Source: Haliclona indistincta
Taxonomy: Eukaryota; Porifera; Demospongiae; Haplosclerida; Chalinidae
Length of the DNA: 64,000 nt
Assembly (NCBI GenBank): GCA_964017065.1
Contig: OZ024784.1
Location: 2,664,598 to 2,728,597 of the forward strand
Direction of reading: 5' to 3'
Shown: positions 62,535-64,000 of the stretch, in pieces
How the letters are laid out: each line of letters starts with the position of its first letter
Position numbering within the stretch: position 1 is the first letter of the stretch
Translations under genes and position numbers: made by a program
Notes under the pieces: model-generated
Databases searched by the model: none
What the model was told of the DNA's origin: nothing
What the model saw: the letters and a program-made list of their open reading frames with translations, nothing else

Positions 62535-64000
62535 GTTGCTTGATTTATGATTTTATCTACACCAGGTGAAAGCTAAGGGAAGAGGTAGTAATGTGTTGCA
62601 AGCACTAACAAAGGACAGTGGTACCTCAGGTGTCACTTTGGCTGGTCTCACTAGTCCGAAACCTGTTCCAGGTGAAGGCTCGGTGAATCACATGCGCTGG
62701 TATCTGCATGGTAGCATGGACCAGGAGGTGGCAGCTGAGGTAGTGAAGCTACTCAAGGCTATGATAGATGTGAGAAACCACACTTACTGCATGAATTATT
62801 GATGATTCTCTCGAACCTAAGGGTGGACTAAAGGGACAATGGAGAGAGTATGCTAAGTCTGCTGTAGGACAGGCTGTTCTTCATCTTACCAAGATAACTG
62901 AAGACTCTCGCCATGTTGACCCAGGAATATACTCACAGACGGTATGCCTCTTCTCATTGTTTTCACTTACACATTCATTTTTCCTTGATCAGCTGTGGCT
63001 GTGTCTTGCTGCTCTGTGTGTCATTAATGAAGAGCATGCTGAGGCTCTCTCATCTGGTCAGTGGCTTGGTCAAGATGGAAAGCCACATACTAAGGTAATA
63101 TTGACTCAATTCTCTCTCATACCTCTTACTATTATGATCTCTATTCAGCCATTGTGTGATAATCATGATGATGGGGAGACCAAGGCTCTTATTCTGTGTG
63201 ACAGATGTGGCAACCTGTGTGGGGAATGTGATCGAGTACTTCATTATCATCAGCGCACCAGTGACCATCAGCGACAGGTCTTCAAAGAAGAGGAGGAGGC
63301 AGTGAAGGTTGACCTCCATGAGGGCTGTGGCCGTATCAAGCTGTACTGGACTATGGCACTAGCTGACTCTCGTACACTTAAGGGAATGGTTGAATTTAGA
63401 GATGCAGTTGGAGGTGAGGCTATTATACATGTATGTCAGTGTTGTATGGTCACTGTGTTCCACAGGCGGTGGAAAAGGATCATGTCGATTCTGTGGCACT
63501 GCCAATAGTTCTGGTATGCTAGCTATTGGCAATGTGTGTGGAGATCCTGAGTGCCAGGAAAGAGCTAAGAATGTCTGCCAGAAAACACTTCCCTGTGGTC
63601 ATCTTTGCTGTGGAGTGAGGGATGAGGCAAAGTGCCTGCCTTGTCTCCAAGGATGTAAACCAAGAGAAGGAGATGAGAATACTCCTCCATTGAAACAGGA
63701 TGCTGATGATATGTGCATGATCTGTTACACTGAAGGGCTGTCATGTGCTCCTTGTATTCAGGTAATAGAACATGGCTAGGGTTAGTAATTATTAGATGAG
63801 TGTGAACCTACAGCTGGAGTGTGGTCATCTGTTTCACTATGAATGCTGTCATCGTGCCCTCACCAAGCGCTGGTCAGGACCCAGGATCACTTTCCGGTTT
63901 ATGTTTTGTTCCATCTGTGAGGTGAGCTGACTCTTGTTCTCCTTGACAACATCATCCATTGCTAACCACAGAACAAACCAATATCTCATCCTCACTTGGA
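47941..64000 (+). CDS. MYCBP2: MYCBP2/PHR-family giant E3 ubiquitin ligase (3' end beyond window)
   Basis: Ortholog of MYCBP2/Highwire/RPM-1, the neuronal-type E3 that uses cysteine relay chemistry. The ATG at 47941 gives [17 protein letters not shown]; the gene runs off the right edge inside or just after the RING. Seen in order: RCC1-like repeats ([20 protein letters not shown], near 50420; [13 protein letters not shown], near 51700); a cysteine-rich insert [12 protein letters not shown] and [19 protein letters not shown] (50740-51000); PHR1 ([20 protein letters not shown], 52850); PHR2 ([20 protein letters not shown], 54590); a filamin-like repeat (57000-57600); two SH3b-like repeats (57790 and 58250); a zinc site [19 protein letters not shown] (59507); a DOC/APC10-like domain (61030-61560); a B-box-like region (63140-63290); and a RING-H2 ([10 protein letters not shown], then [16 protein letters not shown], then FCSICE). 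The tandem cysteine catalytic domain is outside. Dozens of short introns. Confidence 0.94.
51379..51445. repeat. (GA)n(GT)n(GA)n compound microsatellite in MYCBP2 intron
   Basis: About 67 bp of GA, then GT, then GA repeats just upstream of the exon that begins after TTTGTCTCTAG. Confidence 0.9.
56551..56926. repeat. CACTCACTCATC-type minisatellite filling a MYCBP2 intron
   Basis: About 375 bp built from CACT, CATC and CATT tetramers in 8- and 12-bp higher-order units, directly after the donor following GGRLAR. The three long plus-strand frames here encode Ser-Leu-Thr-His repeats and are artefacts of the tandem array. The exons on each side join as RLAR|WLQPD, a conserved MYCBP2 segment. Confidence 0.95.
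62467..62532. repeat. (CA)n microsatellite fused to a MYCBP2 splice donor
   Basis: A pure CA repeat of about 33 units that begins inside the donor sequence (CAG|GTAACACACA), so the intron is largely repeat. Confidence 0.95.

Overview
The window looks like a gene-dense nuclear segment of an early-branching animal, most likely a demosponge of the Amphimedon type. The evidence is animal-type multidomain genes (OGT, PIBF1, an LRRK-class Roco protein, FBXO8, OCA2, an H-NOX guanylate cyclase, NFXL1, UNC45, MYCBP2), many introns of only 40-100 bp with GT-AG ends, very short intergenic gaps and AT-rich introns. The species is an inference; no ribosomal, mitochondrial or other diagnostic marker is present. 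Layout, left to right: a small unidentified exon (-, 172-308); OGT (-, 691-5455); PIBF1/CEP90 (+, 5953-11592), whose penultimate intron holds an intronless secreted polyamine-oxidase-like gene on the other strand (9547-11034) and another of whose introns holds a 601-bp TTAA-flanked element (7650-8250); a stand-alone propeller gene (-, 11714-13488); an LRRK-like Roco gene (+, 13896-21015); FBXO8 (-, 21139-22437); OCA2-like transporter (+, 22751-26854); BPI/LBP-like protein (-, 27072-29574); an atypical soluble guanylate cyclase (+, 30113-35804); NFXL1 (-, 36055-39917); UNC45 (+, 40049-42814, intronless); two tandem histidyl-tRNA synthetase genes (-, 42919-45140 with a mitochondrial-type N terminus and 45427-47738 with a WHEP domain); and MYCBP2/PHR ubiquitin ligase (+, 47941 to beyond the right edge). 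The genes alternate in strand almost perfectly: heads are separated by about 130-540 bp and tails by about 100-250 bp, so nearly every promoter is a divergent, probably shared one. The genes are not one pathway; they are a mixture of housekeeping (OGT, HARS, UNC45, NFXL1), centrosome/cilium (PIBF1), trafficking (FBXO8), signalling (cyclase, Roco, MYCBP2), pigment/organelle transport (OCA2) and defence-like (BPI/LBP, amine oxidase) functions. The most unusual content is (i) the LRRK-like protein, which carries an extra degenerate small-GTPase domain at its N terminus and a kinase domain lacking the catalytic aspartate, and (ii) the adjoining divergent gene, which encodes a propeller that matches the Roco protein's own C-terminal propeller blade by blade. 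Next in interest are an H-NOX cyclase that seems to have a complete active site in one chain, an independent cytosolic/mitochondrial HARS duplication with signs of gene conversion, the nested plant-type polyamine oxidase, and a glutamine-rich OGT intervening domain. All exon joins were worked out by eye from splice signals, reading phase and remembered family sequences; no search was run.
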